From the NCBI RefSeq assembly GCF_000310145.2, contig NZ_AMXA01000009.1, positions 1 through 64,000 of the forward strand: a DNA stretch of 64,000 nt, given 5' to 3'. The stretch comes from Thauera sp. 28 (GTDB lineage Bacteria > Pseudomonadota > Gammaproteobacteria > Burkholderiales > Rhodocyclaceae). The translations under genes and the position numbers were made by a program. Of the stretch, positions 1 through 7,666 are shown piece after piece (positions within the stretch are counted from its first letter, which is position 1; the number at the start of each line of letters is the position of its first letter). The notes beneath the pieces are model-generated. The model searched no databases. It worked only from the letters and a program-made list of their open reading frames with translations, and had not been told where the DNA came from.

Positions 1-84
1 TAGGAGCGGCGCCAGCCGCGAGGGGTTGAAGGCGATGGGCGTCGAGCGGGTGCGATGAAAGGCTCGCGGCTGGCGCCGCTCCTA
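1..84. repeat. REP-like inverted repeat, unit A
   Basis: Two perfectly complementary 22-base arms (1-22 and 63-84) flank a 40-base spacer. The right arm begins CTCGCGGCTGGCGCCGCTCC. The same arms recur at 116-199 and 9909-9981, with a diverged half at 47222-47243. The size, intergenic position and GTAGGAGCGGC-type end are typical of REP elements moved by RAYT transposases; no RAYT gene is in the window. The unit may continue off the left edge. Confidence 0.8.
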
Positions 85-115
85 CGGGAGAGTGCCGCGG
101 TGTCCGTTCCCGCCG

Positions 116-199
116 TAGGAGCGGCGCGAGCCGCGAGGGGTTGAAGGCGATGGGCGTGGGGCGGGTGCGATGAAAGGCTCGCGGCTGGCGCCGCTCCTA
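116..199. repeat. REP-like inverted repeat, unit B
   Basis: This is a second copy of unit A in the same orientation, offset by 115 bases. The arms are 116-137 and 178-199; the left arm has one changed base (GCGCGAG for GCGCCAG). The spacer is nearly the same as in unit A, including GGGGTTGAAGGCGATGGGCG. The tandem pair lies just upstream of the promoter at 225-252. Confidence 0.8.
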
Positions 200-224
200 C
201 GGGAGAGCCCACCGCGGCGATGCC

Positions 225-252
225 TTGATAAATCAGAATTCGCTGATATACT
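225..252 (+). promoter_or_regulatory. Sigma70-type promoter of the DUF4395 gene
   Basis: TTGATA (225-230) is followed after 16 bases by TATACT (247-252), 35 bases before the start codon at 287. The spacer holds a small inverted repeat, ATCAG (232-236) and CTGAT (243-247), which could be a repressor operator. The surroundings are AT-rich compared with the flanking REP DNA. Confidence 0.55.
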
Positions 253-286
253 TCATGACAACCCAACTTCCACTCGAGGACCTGTC

Positions 287-706
287 ATGCTGCGCTTCGA
301 CATCGCCCCCGTCTGCTCCAACGCCTATCGCTTCCAGGCCGCTGTCACCCTGGCGGTGAGCGCCATCTACTTCTTTACGCCCTACCAGTGGGTAGCGATC
401 ATCCTCGCGCTGGGCGGTGCACTGCGCGGCTTCGTGTCACCCCACAAGTGCCCGTCCTATCTCGCTTTCTCCGCCCTCACCCGCAAGCTGGGCATGGCCA
501 AGCCGATCAACGCCGGGGCCAAGATGTTCGCCGACAAGCTGGTGGCGATCGCCGGCACGATCATGTTCGTCACCTGGCTGATGGGCTCTGAGATCGGCCT
601 GATCCCGGCCGCCGTACTGATGGTGTTCGCCTTCATCGACCTCGTCAGCGGCTTCTGCGCGGCGTGCTGGGCCTACGCCATGTGGTACAAGGTGCGCGGC
701 ACCTGA
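287..706 (+). CDS. DUF4395 family membrane protein
   Basis: The 139-residue protein has hydrophobic segments near residues 15-45, 83-103 and 106-130. It ends in the GFCAAC-type cysteine motif seen in DUF4395 proteins, and an earlier SPHKCPS segment resembles the family's conserved loop. The family's function is unknown; members often sit near thioredoxin or sulfur-handling genes, none of which are here. I chose the ATG at 287 because GAGGA precedes it and the resulting N terminus fits the family. A longer reading from 170 would run through the REP repeat and is rejected. Confidence 0.75.
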   Translation: MLRFDIAPVCSNAYRFQAAVTLAVSAIYFFTPYQWVAIILALGGALRGFVSPHKCPSYLAFSALTRKLGMAKPINAGAKMFADKLVAIAGTIMFVTWLMGSEIGLIPAAVLMVFAFIDLVSGFCAACWAYAMWYKVRGT

Positions 707-739
707 TCCGCTCCGGCGGCATCGCACACTGCATGAAGC

Positions 740-765
740 AAAGCCCGGCCAACGTGCCGGGCTTT
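740..765. terminator. Bidirectional Rho-independent terminator
   Basis: A 10-bp perfect stem (AAAGCCCGGC at 740-749, GCCGGGCTTT at 756-765) has a 6-base loop and T-rich sequence after it on the plus strand. It lies between the convergent ends of the DUF4395 gene (706) and pqqE (840), so it can serve both. Confidence 0.7.
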
Positions 766-839
766 CTGCTTCTGCCGGCCAACACCGCAAGACAGGGCGC
801 TAGGCCGGCATCCGCGCCCGGAGCCGGGCTGGACGGCGC

Positions 840-1994
840 TCACTTCATCCCGGCCAGCCCGGCAAGGCGCCGCCGCGACTCCTCAGGCCCGCGGAACACC
901 AGCGGCTTCGCCACCACTGCAACCTCGCCGCGCTCGGCGCGCACCACGGCCTCCACCACCTTGTGGTGCGCGGGCGACTTGTCGCACACCGGGTCGGCTG
1001 CCGCGGGGTCGCCGGTGAGCATGAAGGCCTGGCAGCGGCAGCCACCGAGATCCTTCTCCTGCTCCGGGCAGCTGCGACAGGGCGCCTTCATCCAGCCCTT
1101 GCCCCGATAGCGGTTGAAGCCCTCGGAGTCGAACCAGATGCTGCGCACGTCCAGGTCGCGCACATTGGGGAAGGCGAGACCGGGCAGCATGCGCGCTGTG
1201 TGGCAAGGCAAGGCGGTGCCGTCGGGGGTGATGGTGAGGAAGACGTTGCCCCAGCCGTTCATGCACTTCTTGGGCCGCGTCTCGTGATAGTCGGGCACGA
1301 CGAAGAAGATGCGGATGCGCTCGCCGTAGTGCTGGCGGCGCTCGTTGGTGACGCGCTCGGCGCGCTCGATCTGTTCGCGCGAGGGCAGCAGCTGGTCGCG
1401 GTTGAGCATCGCCCACGAGTAGTACTGGCTGTTGGCGAGCTCCAGGTACTCGGCGCCGAGCTCGACCGCCATGTCGATGATGCGGTCGATGTAGTCGATG
1501 TTGAGGCGGTGGATCACGCAGTTCATCACCATCGGCCAGCCGTGGTCATTGATGGTGGCGGCCACCTTCTGCTTGAGCTCGAAGGTGCGGGTGTGCGACA
1601 GGAAGTCGTTGAGCTCCCTTGTCGAGTCCTGGAACGAGAGCTGGATGTGGTCGAGGCCGGCGTCCTTGAGCGCCCGCGCGCGCGCATCCGTGAGGCCGAC
1701 GCCCGAAGTGAGCAGGTTGGTATAGAAGCCGAGCTTGTGCGCCTCCGCGACCAGCACCTCGAGGTCGTCGCGCAGCAGCGGCTCGCCGCCGGAGAAGCCG
1801 CACTGCACACTGCCCGCTGCGCGTGCCTCGCGCAGTACGCGCAGCCAGTCGTCGGTGCACAGTTCGTCCGGCGCATGGGCGAAATCGACCGGGTTGTAGC
1901 AGAACACGCAGTGCAGCGGACAGCGGTAGGTCAGCTCGGCCAGCAGCCACAGCGGCGGGCCGGGCTGGTGTTTAACGACTTCGGGCGCATTCAT
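840..1994 (-). CDS. pqqE: PqqE, radical SAM enzyme of PQQ synthesis
   Basis: PqqE is a radical S-adenosylmethionine enzyme. With PqqD as the peptide-binding partner it forms the Glu-Tyr carbon-carbon crosslink in the PqqA peptide, the first step of PQQ synthesis. The 384-residue length is normal. The radical SAM cluster motif is C25-x3-C29-x2-C32 (CPLHCVFC), followed by FSGGEPLL. The C-terminal SPASM part carries the auxiliary cluster cysteines, including CHTARM, CRSCPEQEKDLGGCRCQ and a final PVCD. It is the last gene of pqqABCDE, starting 9 bases after pqqD, and ends at the terminator at 740-765. Confidence 0.97.
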   Translation of the reverse strand: MNAPEVVKHQPGPPLWLLAELTYRCPLHCVFCYNPVDFAHAPDELCTDDWLRVLREARAAGSVQCGFSGGEPLLRDDLEVLVAEAHKLGFYTNLLTSGVGLTDARARALKDAGLDHIQLSFQDSTRELNDFLSHTRTFELKQKVAATINDHGWPMVMNCVIHRLNIDYIDRIIDMAVELGAEYLELANSQYYSWAMLNRDQLLPSREQIERAERVTNERRQHYGERIRIFFVVPDYHETRPKKCMNGWGNVFLTITPDGTALPCHTARMLPGLAFPNVRDLDVRSIWFDSEGFNRYRGKGWMKAPCRSCPEQEKDLGGCRCQAFMLTGDPAAADPVCDKSPAHHKVVEAVVRAERGEVAVVAKPLVFRGPEESRRRLAGLAGMK

Positions 1995-2003
1995 GGCCTC
2001 ACC

Positions 2004-2285
2004 TCACATATCGATCCACTGCTGCTTGCGCGCCAGCTCGAGAAAGGCAACGACGTCGGCTTCGAGCCCGGCGGTGGCGAAAGCCTGCTCCAGGTCGGCG
2101 ACCACCTCGGCGACGCTGCTCACACCGTCGCAGCGGCGCAGGATCTCGCCCGCGCTCTGGTTGAGTTTGACCATGCCTTCCGGGTAGAGCAGCACCCAGG
2201 CCTGCTGCGCCTCTTCCCACTGCAGGCGGAAGCGCTTGGAGACGCGCGGCGTGGCGGTCGCGCCGATCGCCGAGGTGTCACTCAT
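2004..2285 (-). CDS. pqqD: PqqD, PqqA peptide chaperone
   Basis: PqqD is a small RiPP-recognition protein that binds the PqqA precursor and presents it to PqqE. The 93-residue length is usual, and the core ([19 protein letters not shown], then [14 protein letters not shown]) matches the winged-helix PqqD fold. Its ATG lies inside the 3' end of pqqC: the two overlap by 8 bases (ATGAGTGA), which implies translational coupling. Confidence 0.96.
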   Translation of the reverse strand: MSDTSAIGATATPRVSKRFRLQWEEAQQAWVLLYPEGMVKLNQSAGEILRRCDGVSSVAEVVADLEQAFATAGLEADVVAFLELARKQQWIDM

Positions 2286-3081
2286 CGTGCGCCCCCTTGC
2301 GCGGGCCCACGATCGCCACCTTGCATTGACTCAGCATGATGGCGTCGGCCATCGCCCACAGCACGTCGAGCTTGAACTGCAGGATGTCGAGCGCGCGCTG
2401 CTGCATCGCCCGGCTCTGGCTGAAGTAGTCGAGCGTGAAGCGCAGGCCGTGCTCGACGTCGCGCCGCGCCTGGGTGAGGCGGTTGCGGAAGTACTGCAGG
2501 CCGGCGGTGTCCACCCAGGGGTAGTGCGTCGGCCAGGTGTCCAGGCGCTGATGGTGGATGTGCGGCGCGAAGAGCTCCGTGAGGCTGGAGGCCACCGCCT
2601 CCTGCCAGGGGCGCTGGCGGGCGAAGTTGATGTAGGCGTCGACCGCGAAGCGCGTGGCCGGCGCGACGAAGCGCAGCGAAGTGACGTCGTCGCGGCTGAG
2701 GCCGGTGGCCTCGCCGAGCCGGATCCAGGCCTCGATGCCGCCGGGGTCCTTGATGTCCCCGATCTCGAAGCCGTCGTGGTCGAGGATGCGCTGGATCCAT
2801 TCGCGGCGGATCGCGCGCTCCGGGCAGTTGGACAGGATGGCCGCGTCCTTCACCGGGATCGAGATCTGGTAGTAGAAGCGATTTGCCACCCAGCCCTGGA
2901 GCTGTTCGCGGGTGAGCTTGCCCTCGGCCATCATGACGTGGAAGGGATGGTAGATGTGGTAGCTCGTGCCCTTCTCGCGCAGCAGGGCCTCGAACTCTTC
3001 GGGAGACCATGGCGGCTGATCGCCGGTACTGGTGATCAGCGCCGCGGTATGTTCGATGCTCGATTGTTCGATGTAGCTCAC
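2278..3081 (-). CDS. pqqC: PqqC, pyrroloquinoline-quinone synthase
   Basis: PqqC catalyses the last step of PQQ formation, the cofactor-free eight-electron oxidation and ring closure of AHQQ. The protein has 267 residues. Recognisable family stretches are [16 protein letters not shown] near residues 40-55, [16 protein letters not shown] near 66-80 and [14 protein letters not shown] near the C terminus. I chose the GTG at 3079-3081, which shares GTGA with the pqqB stop. An in-frame reading upstream to 3675 lies inside pqqB and is not real. Confidence 0.96.
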   Translation of the reverse strand: MSYIEQSSIEHTAALITSTGDQPPWSPEEFEALLREKGTSYHIYHPFHVMMAEGKLTREQLQGWVANRFYYQISIPVKDAAILSNCPERAIRREWIQRILDHDGFEIGDIKDPGGIEAWIRLGEATGLSRDDVTSLRFVAPATRFAVDAYINFARQRPWQEAVASSLTELFAPHIHHQRLDTWPTHYPWVDTAGLQYFRNRLTQARRDVEHGLRFTLDYFSQSRAMQQRALDILQFKLDVLWAMADAIMLSQCKVAIVGPRKGAHDE

Positions 3082-3992
3082 AGCGCGATCTCCATGCCGT
3101 CGAAGGCGACCTCGATGCCGTGCGCAGCCAGTTCGGCGCGCTCGCGGCTGTCCTCGTCGAGGATCGGGTTGGTGTTGTTGATGTGGATCAGCACCTTGCG
3201 CGTAGTCCCCGGCAGCCTGTCCAGCCACTCGAGCATGCCGCCGGGGCCGGATTGCGGCAGGTGGCCCATGGCGCGCGAGGTCTTCTGCGAGGCGCCAAGG
3301 CGGATCATCTCGTCGTCGGTCCACAGCGTGCCGTCGACCAGCACGCAATCCGCAGCCTGCATGGCGGCCCACACGTGGGGCTCCATCTCGCCCAGGCCGG
3401 GGGCGTAGAACAGCCGCTTGCCGCTCGCCGCATCGACCAGGGTGACGCCGATGTTGTCGCCCGCCTGCGGGCAATCGCGGTGCGGCGAGTACGGTGGCGC
3501 GTTGCTGGTCAGCGCCAGGGCCTCGAAGCCGAGCCCGGGCGCGCCGTCGATGGCGAAGCGCGTCTGCAGCGGCAGCTCGCGCCAGGCGATGCCGCTGTAA
3601 TGGCCGAGCACGCCGAACACCGGGTTGCCCACCGACAGGTCCTCGCGAACGCAGGCGGTGCACCACACCGGCCATGGCTGGCGGTGCTCGCGCAGCATGT
3701 AGAGGCCGGTGGTGTGGTCGATCTGGGCGTCGATCAACACGATCGCGGCGATGCCGGTGTCGCGCAGCGCACGCGCGGGTTGCAGCGCGGGAAAGCTGCG
3801 GATCTGCTGCAGCACGTCGGGGGATGCGTTGAACAGCACCCAGTTCTCGTCGTCACCGCTGACGGCGATCGACGATTGGGTGCGGGCCTGGGCGCGGATA
3901 CGGCCCTTGCGCAGGCCGTCGCAATTGGGACAGTTGCAATTCCACTGCGGGAAGCCGCCACCGGCGGCGGAACCGAGCACGCGGATCTTCAT
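3078..3992 (-). CDS. pqqB: PqqB, PQQ biosynthesis oxygenase-like protein
   Basis: This is a 304-residue protein of the metallo-beta-lactamase fold, the family's usual length. PqqB hydroxylates the tyrosine part of the crosslinked intermediate. N-terminal [13 protein letters not shown] with the CNCPNC zinc-type motif and the DHTTGL histidine motif are visible. The ATG at 3990-3992 has GAGGAGA just upstream; a longer reading to 4088 would run through the terminator between pqqA and pqqB and is rejected. The stop codon overlaps the pqqC GTG. Confidence 0.96.
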   Translation of the reverse strand: MKIRVLGSAAGGGFPQWNCNCPNCDGLRKGRIRAQARTQSSIAVSGDDENWVLFNASPDVLQQIRSFPALQPARALRDTGIAAIVLIDAQIDHTTGLYMLREHRQPWPVWCTACVREDLSVGNPVFGVLGHYSGIAWRELPLQTRFAIDGAPGLGFEALALTSNAPPYSPHRDCPQAGDNIGVTLVDAASGKRLFYAPGLGEMEPHVWAAMQAADCVLVDGTLWTDDEMIRLGASQKTSRAMGHLPQSGPGGMLEWLDRLPGTTRKVLIHINNTNPILDEDSRERAELAAHGIEVAFDGMEIAL

Positions 3993-4061
3993 CGGTTCTC
4001 CTCGGGCCACGCGCTGGCCGGGTCGACCCGTGCGGGCCATGCACGCACAGGGCGCGCACGC

Positions 4062-4102
4062 AAAAAGGGCGACACGGCGCGGGGACACGCACCGTGTCGC
4101 CC
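4062..4102 (-). terminator. Intra-operon terminator/attenuator after pqqA
   Basis: An 11-bp perfect stem (4092-4102 with 4067-4077) and a 14-base loop are followed on the minus strand by TTTTT (4066-4062). It starts 12 bases after the pqqA stop codon and ends 70 bases before pqqB. Partial termination here would give more pqqA than pqqBCDE transcript, which suits a peptide substrate used up one molecule per cofactor. Confidence 0.85.
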
Positions 4103-4113
4103 CGGATCACGCC

Positions 4114-4188
4114 TTAGCGGTTGGCGATGTACATGGTGATTTCAAAGCCGAAGCGCATGTCGCTGGCTGCGGGGGTTTCCCATTTCAT
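4114..4188 (-). CDS. pqqA: PqqA, PQQ precursor peptide
   Basis: This 24-residue peptide is the substrate from which PQQ is built. The conserved ExxxY motif is present as E16-ITM-Y20; these are the Glu and Tyr that PqqE crosslinks. N-terminal MKWETP and terminal IANR also fit the family. AGGAGAC lies 3 bases before the ATG. It is the first gene of the operon and is separated from pqqB by a terminator. In-frame codons upstream to 4386 are not part of it. Confidence 0.95.
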   Translation of the reverse strand: MKWETPAASDMRFGFEITMYIANR

Positions 4189-4403
4189 GGTCGTCTCCTG
4201 TCTCGTCTCTGGGTGGGATCGGCACCGCTTGTCGGCACCGCCGACCGGTGAGCCGACCGTGTGAGTAAGATTGGCTGGACGAGGAATAATTCGCATCACG
4301 AAAGTGCGGAAGCTGGCCTCATGAAAATCTTGAGCCCCCCTCGCCTCGAGTCCCTCGCGCTGCGGGCGGTTCAGGCCCGGGGGCATTCCGTTGCTCCGTT
4401 TGC

Positions 4404-5303
4404 CTACGCAGCGTATGGCACGAACAGTGCCGTGCGTGCAGCCTCGAGGACGGCACGTACTGCGGGTTGCTTGACGTGGCGTTCGGTGCTGATCAGCCAG
4501 AACGCTTCGCGCACCTGCTCCACCCGCCCCACCTCCCTGACGCCATAGCGGGCGCCGATCTCTTCCGAGAGGATCGCAGGTGCCGGGAAGAAGCCTTCTC
4601 CCGCCTGGGCAAAGGCCTTCATCAGCGCACTATCGTCAAACTCCCCGACCACCTGCGGCGACAGGCGTGCTTCGCCCAGCCAGCGCTCGATCTCGCTGCG
4701 CACCGCCGCATTCGGCCCCGGGAGCAGGAGCGGAGCCCCATGCAGGCAACCCGGGAAGGCTCCGCAGCGATCCGCCAGGGCCGGAGCGGCCAGGAAGGAC
4801 ACGGCGCTCTCGCCCAGTTTGTGGCTATGGCAGCGGACCGAAAGCCCCGCCGGCATGGGACGGTCAGCCAGCACCATATCCAGGCGATGCAGCGCCAGTT
4901 CGCCGAGCAGCCAGTCGATCTGCCCTTCGCGACAGATCAGCCGGACCGGCTCGGAGAGCGCCTTCAGCGAGGCCAGCAGCTGACGGGTGAGCGACTTGGG
5001 CACGACCACAGAGACGCCGACCCTGAAGGCGGGCAGCGCGCGGCAAGAGTGCGCGCGCAGCGACGAGAGCATTTCATCGCCCAGGGCGAACATCTCGTCG
5101 GCAAACGAGAGGGCGATCCGCCCCGCTTCGGTCAGTTCGAGCCCGCGGCCCGCCGGGCGCAGCAGAGGCACCCCCACCTCCTCTTCGAACAGGTTGATCT
5201 GGGCGCTGACCGTCTGCGGCGTCAGATGCAGGCGCTTCGCTGCGCTAGCGACGCTGCCGGTATGGGCGACGGTCCAGAAATAGCGGAGGTGTTTGAGGTT
5301 CAT
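4404..5303 (-). CDS. LysR-type regulator, NhaR-like
   Basis: The 299-residue LysR-family DNA-binding protein has an N-terminal winged helix (residues 1-60: MNLKHLRYFWTVAHTGSVASA, then LHLTPQTVSAQI). These words match the NhaR subgroup, whose E. coli member responds to sodium/alkaline stress. The rest is the effector domain. The ATG at 5301-5303 gives the family-standard N terminus; 38 upstream in-frame codons cross the AT-rich promoter region and are rejected. It is divergent from the genes at 5454 and 6138, which are plausible targets, and lies upstream of pqqA on the same strand. Confidence 0.85.
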   Translation of the reverse strand: MNLKHLRYFWTVAHTGSVASAAKRLHLTPQTVSAQINLFEEEVGVPLLRPAGRGLELTEAGRIALSFADEMFALGDEMLSSLRAHSCRALPAFRVGVSVVVPKSLTRQLLASLKALSEPVRLICREGQIDWLLGELALHRLDMVLADRPMPAGLSVRCHSHKLGESAVSFLAAPALADRCGAFPGCLHGAPLLLPGPNAAVRSEIERWLGEARLSPQVVGEFDDSALMKAFAQAGEGFFPAPAILSEEIGARYGVREVGRVEQVREAFWLISTERHVKQPAVRAVLEAARTALFVPYAA

Positions 5304-5453
5304 GAGCGTAAAGGATTCGTAAAAATCTGCGCGTTCATAAATATTAATCGACTTTATCTGATTGATTGAGCTTGTCAGAATTTCCGGCAGGAAGGCGACG
5401 ACCCATCCCAGGGTCATCCAGGGCCGAGAGCAACGACAGGAGGGCGTACGTCA
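5304..5453. promoter_or_regulatory. AT-rich divergent promoter region
   Basis: The 150 bases between the NhaR-like gene and the gene at 5454 include an AT-rich patch around 5335-5370 (ATAAATATTAATCGAC and TTATCTGATTGATTGA). This is unusual in such GC-rich DNA and is a likely binding and promoter site for both directions. I could not pick one clear -35/-10 pair. Confidence 0.4.
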
Positions 5454-6011
5454 ATGGACTGTGCTGTACACGAAAGCGCCGTAGCGGCTTCGACTCATCG
5501 AAGCCGTGACGCCGCGCTGCTGAGCGCACCGGAGGAGCTGGAATGCCTGCGCCACGAGCTGACCGGCTTGCTGTCGGTCCTCGGCAGCCGCAAGCCCTCG
5601 GTCCGCATGCACGATGCCCTGCTCGGCCTGTGGATCGACTCGCAGGGGCACACAGGCATGCCTGACATGCGGATGTGCAAGGTGCAGCCCGCTGGCGGTC
5701 ACGACCTGCGCATGGTCGAGGCGATCAGCGCCGATGGCGTCTGGATGCTTTTCCATCTGGACCAGAAGACAGACGGGCCATCGCGCGCTGATCTCCTTGC
5801 ATGCGTGCTGGAAGCATTCGGGCACGATGAGCATCGCGGCACGAGCGGGCGCTTCGTCCCGATATTCGGCGCCGATGCTCAGCCCACCGAGGTGCAGCAG
5901 GAAATGGAGCACCTGAGGCGCCTGCATGGCGATCTGACGCTGGCACCTCGACGCCCCGACCTCTCACCCTGGCACGGACGAACCGACATCCGGGCACGCC
6001 CCGCGGCCTGA
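5454..6011 (+). CDS. Hypothetical protein next to PII-like gene
   Basis: I do not recognise this 185-residue protein. It looks soluble: no signal peptide, membrane segment or clear motif. The middle (residues 45-125) is the most protein-like, with LLSVLG, a DMRMCKVQPAGG stretch and a DGVWMLFHLDQ strand, and the C terminus is Arg/Pro-rich. AGGAGG lies 10 bases before the ATG, which supports real translation. It is 126 bases upstream of the PII-like gene and divergent from the LysR gene. Confidence 0.55.
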   Translation: MDCAVHESAVAASTHRSRDAALLSAPEELECLRHELTGLLSVLGSRKPSVRMHDALLGLWIDSQGHTGMPDMRMCKVQPAGGHDLRMVEAISADGVWMLFHLDQKTDGPSRADLLACVLEAFGHDEHRGTSGRFVPIFGADAQPTEVQQEMEHLRRLHGDLTLAPRRPDLSPWHGRTDIRARPAA

Positions 6012-6137
6012 CGAACTGGCGTCCGCACCGATCCCACCCTGTTCCCGCCGCTGGCCTCGCGGTAGTATCCCACCCAGGGTTGCGGGCCTTGCCCCTGCCC
6101 TGACCGCGGAGCCCTTTCCAGACTCGAGACCGAACCG

Positions 6138-6440
6138 ATGAACCGCCATGTGCGCAAGCTGCTGACCATCGTCACCGAGGCCGCCCTCGAAAACCTGCTC
6201 GTCAAGGACCTGGAGCGTCTCGGCGCCCATGGCTATACGGTAAGCGATGCCCGCGGCAAGGGCGCCAGAGGGGCACGCACCTCGGCCTGGGACACGAGCA
6301 GCAACATCCGCATCGAAGTGGTGTGCGACGAAGCGACCGCCGATGCCATTGCTGCCCACCTGCAGGCCCACTACTACGACAACTACGCCATGATCCTCTT
6401 CATGGCAGACGTGACGGTAATGCGGCCGGAGAAGTTCTGA
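6138..6440 (+). CDS. SbtB-like PII family signalling protein
   Basis: The 100-residue PII-superfamily protein differs from GlnB/GlnK. The T-loop region (GKGARGARTSAW) and the ending YYDNYAMILFMADVTVMRPEKF-type segment match SbtB/CPII-like proteins, which bind adenine nucleotides such as cAMP or AMP and regulate bicarbonate uptake. The ferredoxin-like fold pattern (MNRHVRKLLTIVTEAA, then IRIEVVCDEATADAI) is intact. No SbtA, carbonic anhydrase or carboxysome gene is in the window, so its partner is unknown; the hypothetical protein at 5454 and the NhaR-like regulator are the nearest candidates. Confidence 0.85.
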   Translation: MNRHVRKLLTIVTEAALENLLVKDLERLGAHGYTVSDARGKGARGARTSAWDTSSNIRIEVVCDEATADAIAAHLQAHYYDNYAMILFMADVTVMRPEKF

Positions 6441-6522
6441 CCGGCTCCGGCAAGGCGATCGCAGCGGCCGCTGTGATGTCCTGCGCCCGCGCGCCCAGCC
6501 ATACCGATCACACCGAGCAGCC

Positions 6523-7512
6523 TTGCCGCCAGACGCCCCGCTCTTCCCGCCCTTGCCACCCCTCGCCCACGGCGTGCTAGACGTCGGCGACGGTCATCGC
6601 CTGTACTTCGAACGCTGCGGCCATGCCGAAGGCCTCCCCGTACTGTTCCTGCACGGCGGACCGGGGAGCGGCTGCAGCCCTCGCCAGCGCCAGCTCTTCG
6701 ACCCTGCGCGCTTCCATGTCGTGCTCTTCGACCAGCGCGGCTGCGGGCGCAGCACACCGCGCGGCGACTGCCATGCCAACACGACCCGCGAGCTGGTCGA
6801 GGACATCGAGCGCCTGCGCTTGCACCTTGGGATCGAGCGCTGGCTGGTCTTTGGCGGCTCGTGGGGAGCCGCACTCGCCCTGGCCTACTGCAGCGCGCAT
6901 CCGCAAGCCTGCCTGGGCGCCATCCTGCGCGGCAGCTTTCTCTGCGGGCAGGCCGACCTCGACTGGTTCTTCGGCGCGGAAGGCGTGGGTGCAATCTGCG
7001 CCGAGGCCTGGTCAGCGCTGTGCGCAGCCCTGCCCGAGGCGGCCGAAGGGCGCGCCCTCGCCGCTCTGTGTGCCGCGCTGGGCGGCCCCGACGCGCAGGC
7101 CGCTGCCCGTGCGGCGCTGGCCTGGGCGGCATGGGAGAACGCCGTGATCGCGCCGGGGCAAGCGGCCCCCGCGCCACCCGCGCGCGACGATGCCGCCATC
7201 AGGGCACTGATCGACAAATACCGCGTGCAGGCACACTACCTCGCCCACCGCTGCTTCCTCGACGAGGACGGCGTGCTCGAGGCCGCTCGCCGCATCACCG
7301 CCATGCCCACTGCGCTGATCCATGGCCGGCTCGATCTGGTGTGCCGCGCGCGCAATGCGCTGCGCCTGCACCGTGCCCTGCCGGGCAGCCGCCTGCGCCT
7401 GGTCGACGGCGCTGGCCACAGCCCGTTCGAGCCGGCAATGGCGGCGGCACTGATCGGGGCCCTCGAGCACTTCGCCGTCCATGGCGACTTCAGCCACTGG
7501 CGCACGGACTGA
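6523..7512 (+). CDS. pip: Proline iminopeptidase (alpha/beta hydrolase, S33)
   Basis: This serine aminopeptidase removes N-terminal proline from peptides. The 329-residue alpha/beta hydrolase shows HGGPGSG (oxyanion hole, about residues 44-50), the FDQRGCGRS strand-turn, the nucleophile elbow GGSWG with Ser near residue 112, a late Asp in HGRLDLVC and the catalytic His in GAGHSPFEP. The length is close to the family's 310-320. The start given is a TTG at 6523 with a weak GAG upstream, so the first 15 residues are uncertain. It stands alone on the plus strand. Confidence 0.9.
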   Translation: MPPDAPLFPPLPPLAHGVLDVGDGHRLYFERCGHAEGLPVLFLHGGPGSGCSPRQRQLFDPARFHVVLFDQRGCGRSTPRGDCHANTTRELVEDIERLRLHLGIERWLVFGGSWGAALALAYCSAHPQACLGAILRGSFLCGQADLDWFFGAEGVGAICAEAWSALCAALPEAAEGRALAALCAALGGPDAQAAARAALAWAAWENAVIAPGQAAPAPPARDDAAIRALIDKYRVQAHYLAHRCFLDEDGVLEAARRITAMPTALIHGRLDLVCRARNALRLHRALPGSRLRLVDGAGHSPFEPAMAAALIGALEHFAVHGDFSHWRTD

Positions 7513-7666
7513 GGCGATGCCGCCACTTTTACGCTGCACACCGGGCACGTGTGGAGCGGGCGGCTAATGATTTTCTGTAGGTGGCGCTCGGGCTTGCCAT
7601 GAGGCGGGCACTGCCGGCCATCGGCGAGAATCGGGGTCAAGCCAAGACCCGCAAAGGATTCCGACC

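Noticed and set aside
1-203. CRISPR-like array from tandem repeats at the window start
   Set aside because: Only two units occur, each is an inverted repeat with a conserved spacer, and no cas genes are present.
2278-3675. A longer PqqC starting inside pqqB
   Set aside because: The first 198 codons are an out-of-frame copy of pqqB; the GTG at 3081 gives the family N terminus.
7582-7597. TGGCGCTCGGGCTTGC upstream of the PqqU-like receptor, resembling a sigma54 site
   Set aside because: The GG and GC are 11 bases apart instead of 10, and the -24 half has a mismatch.
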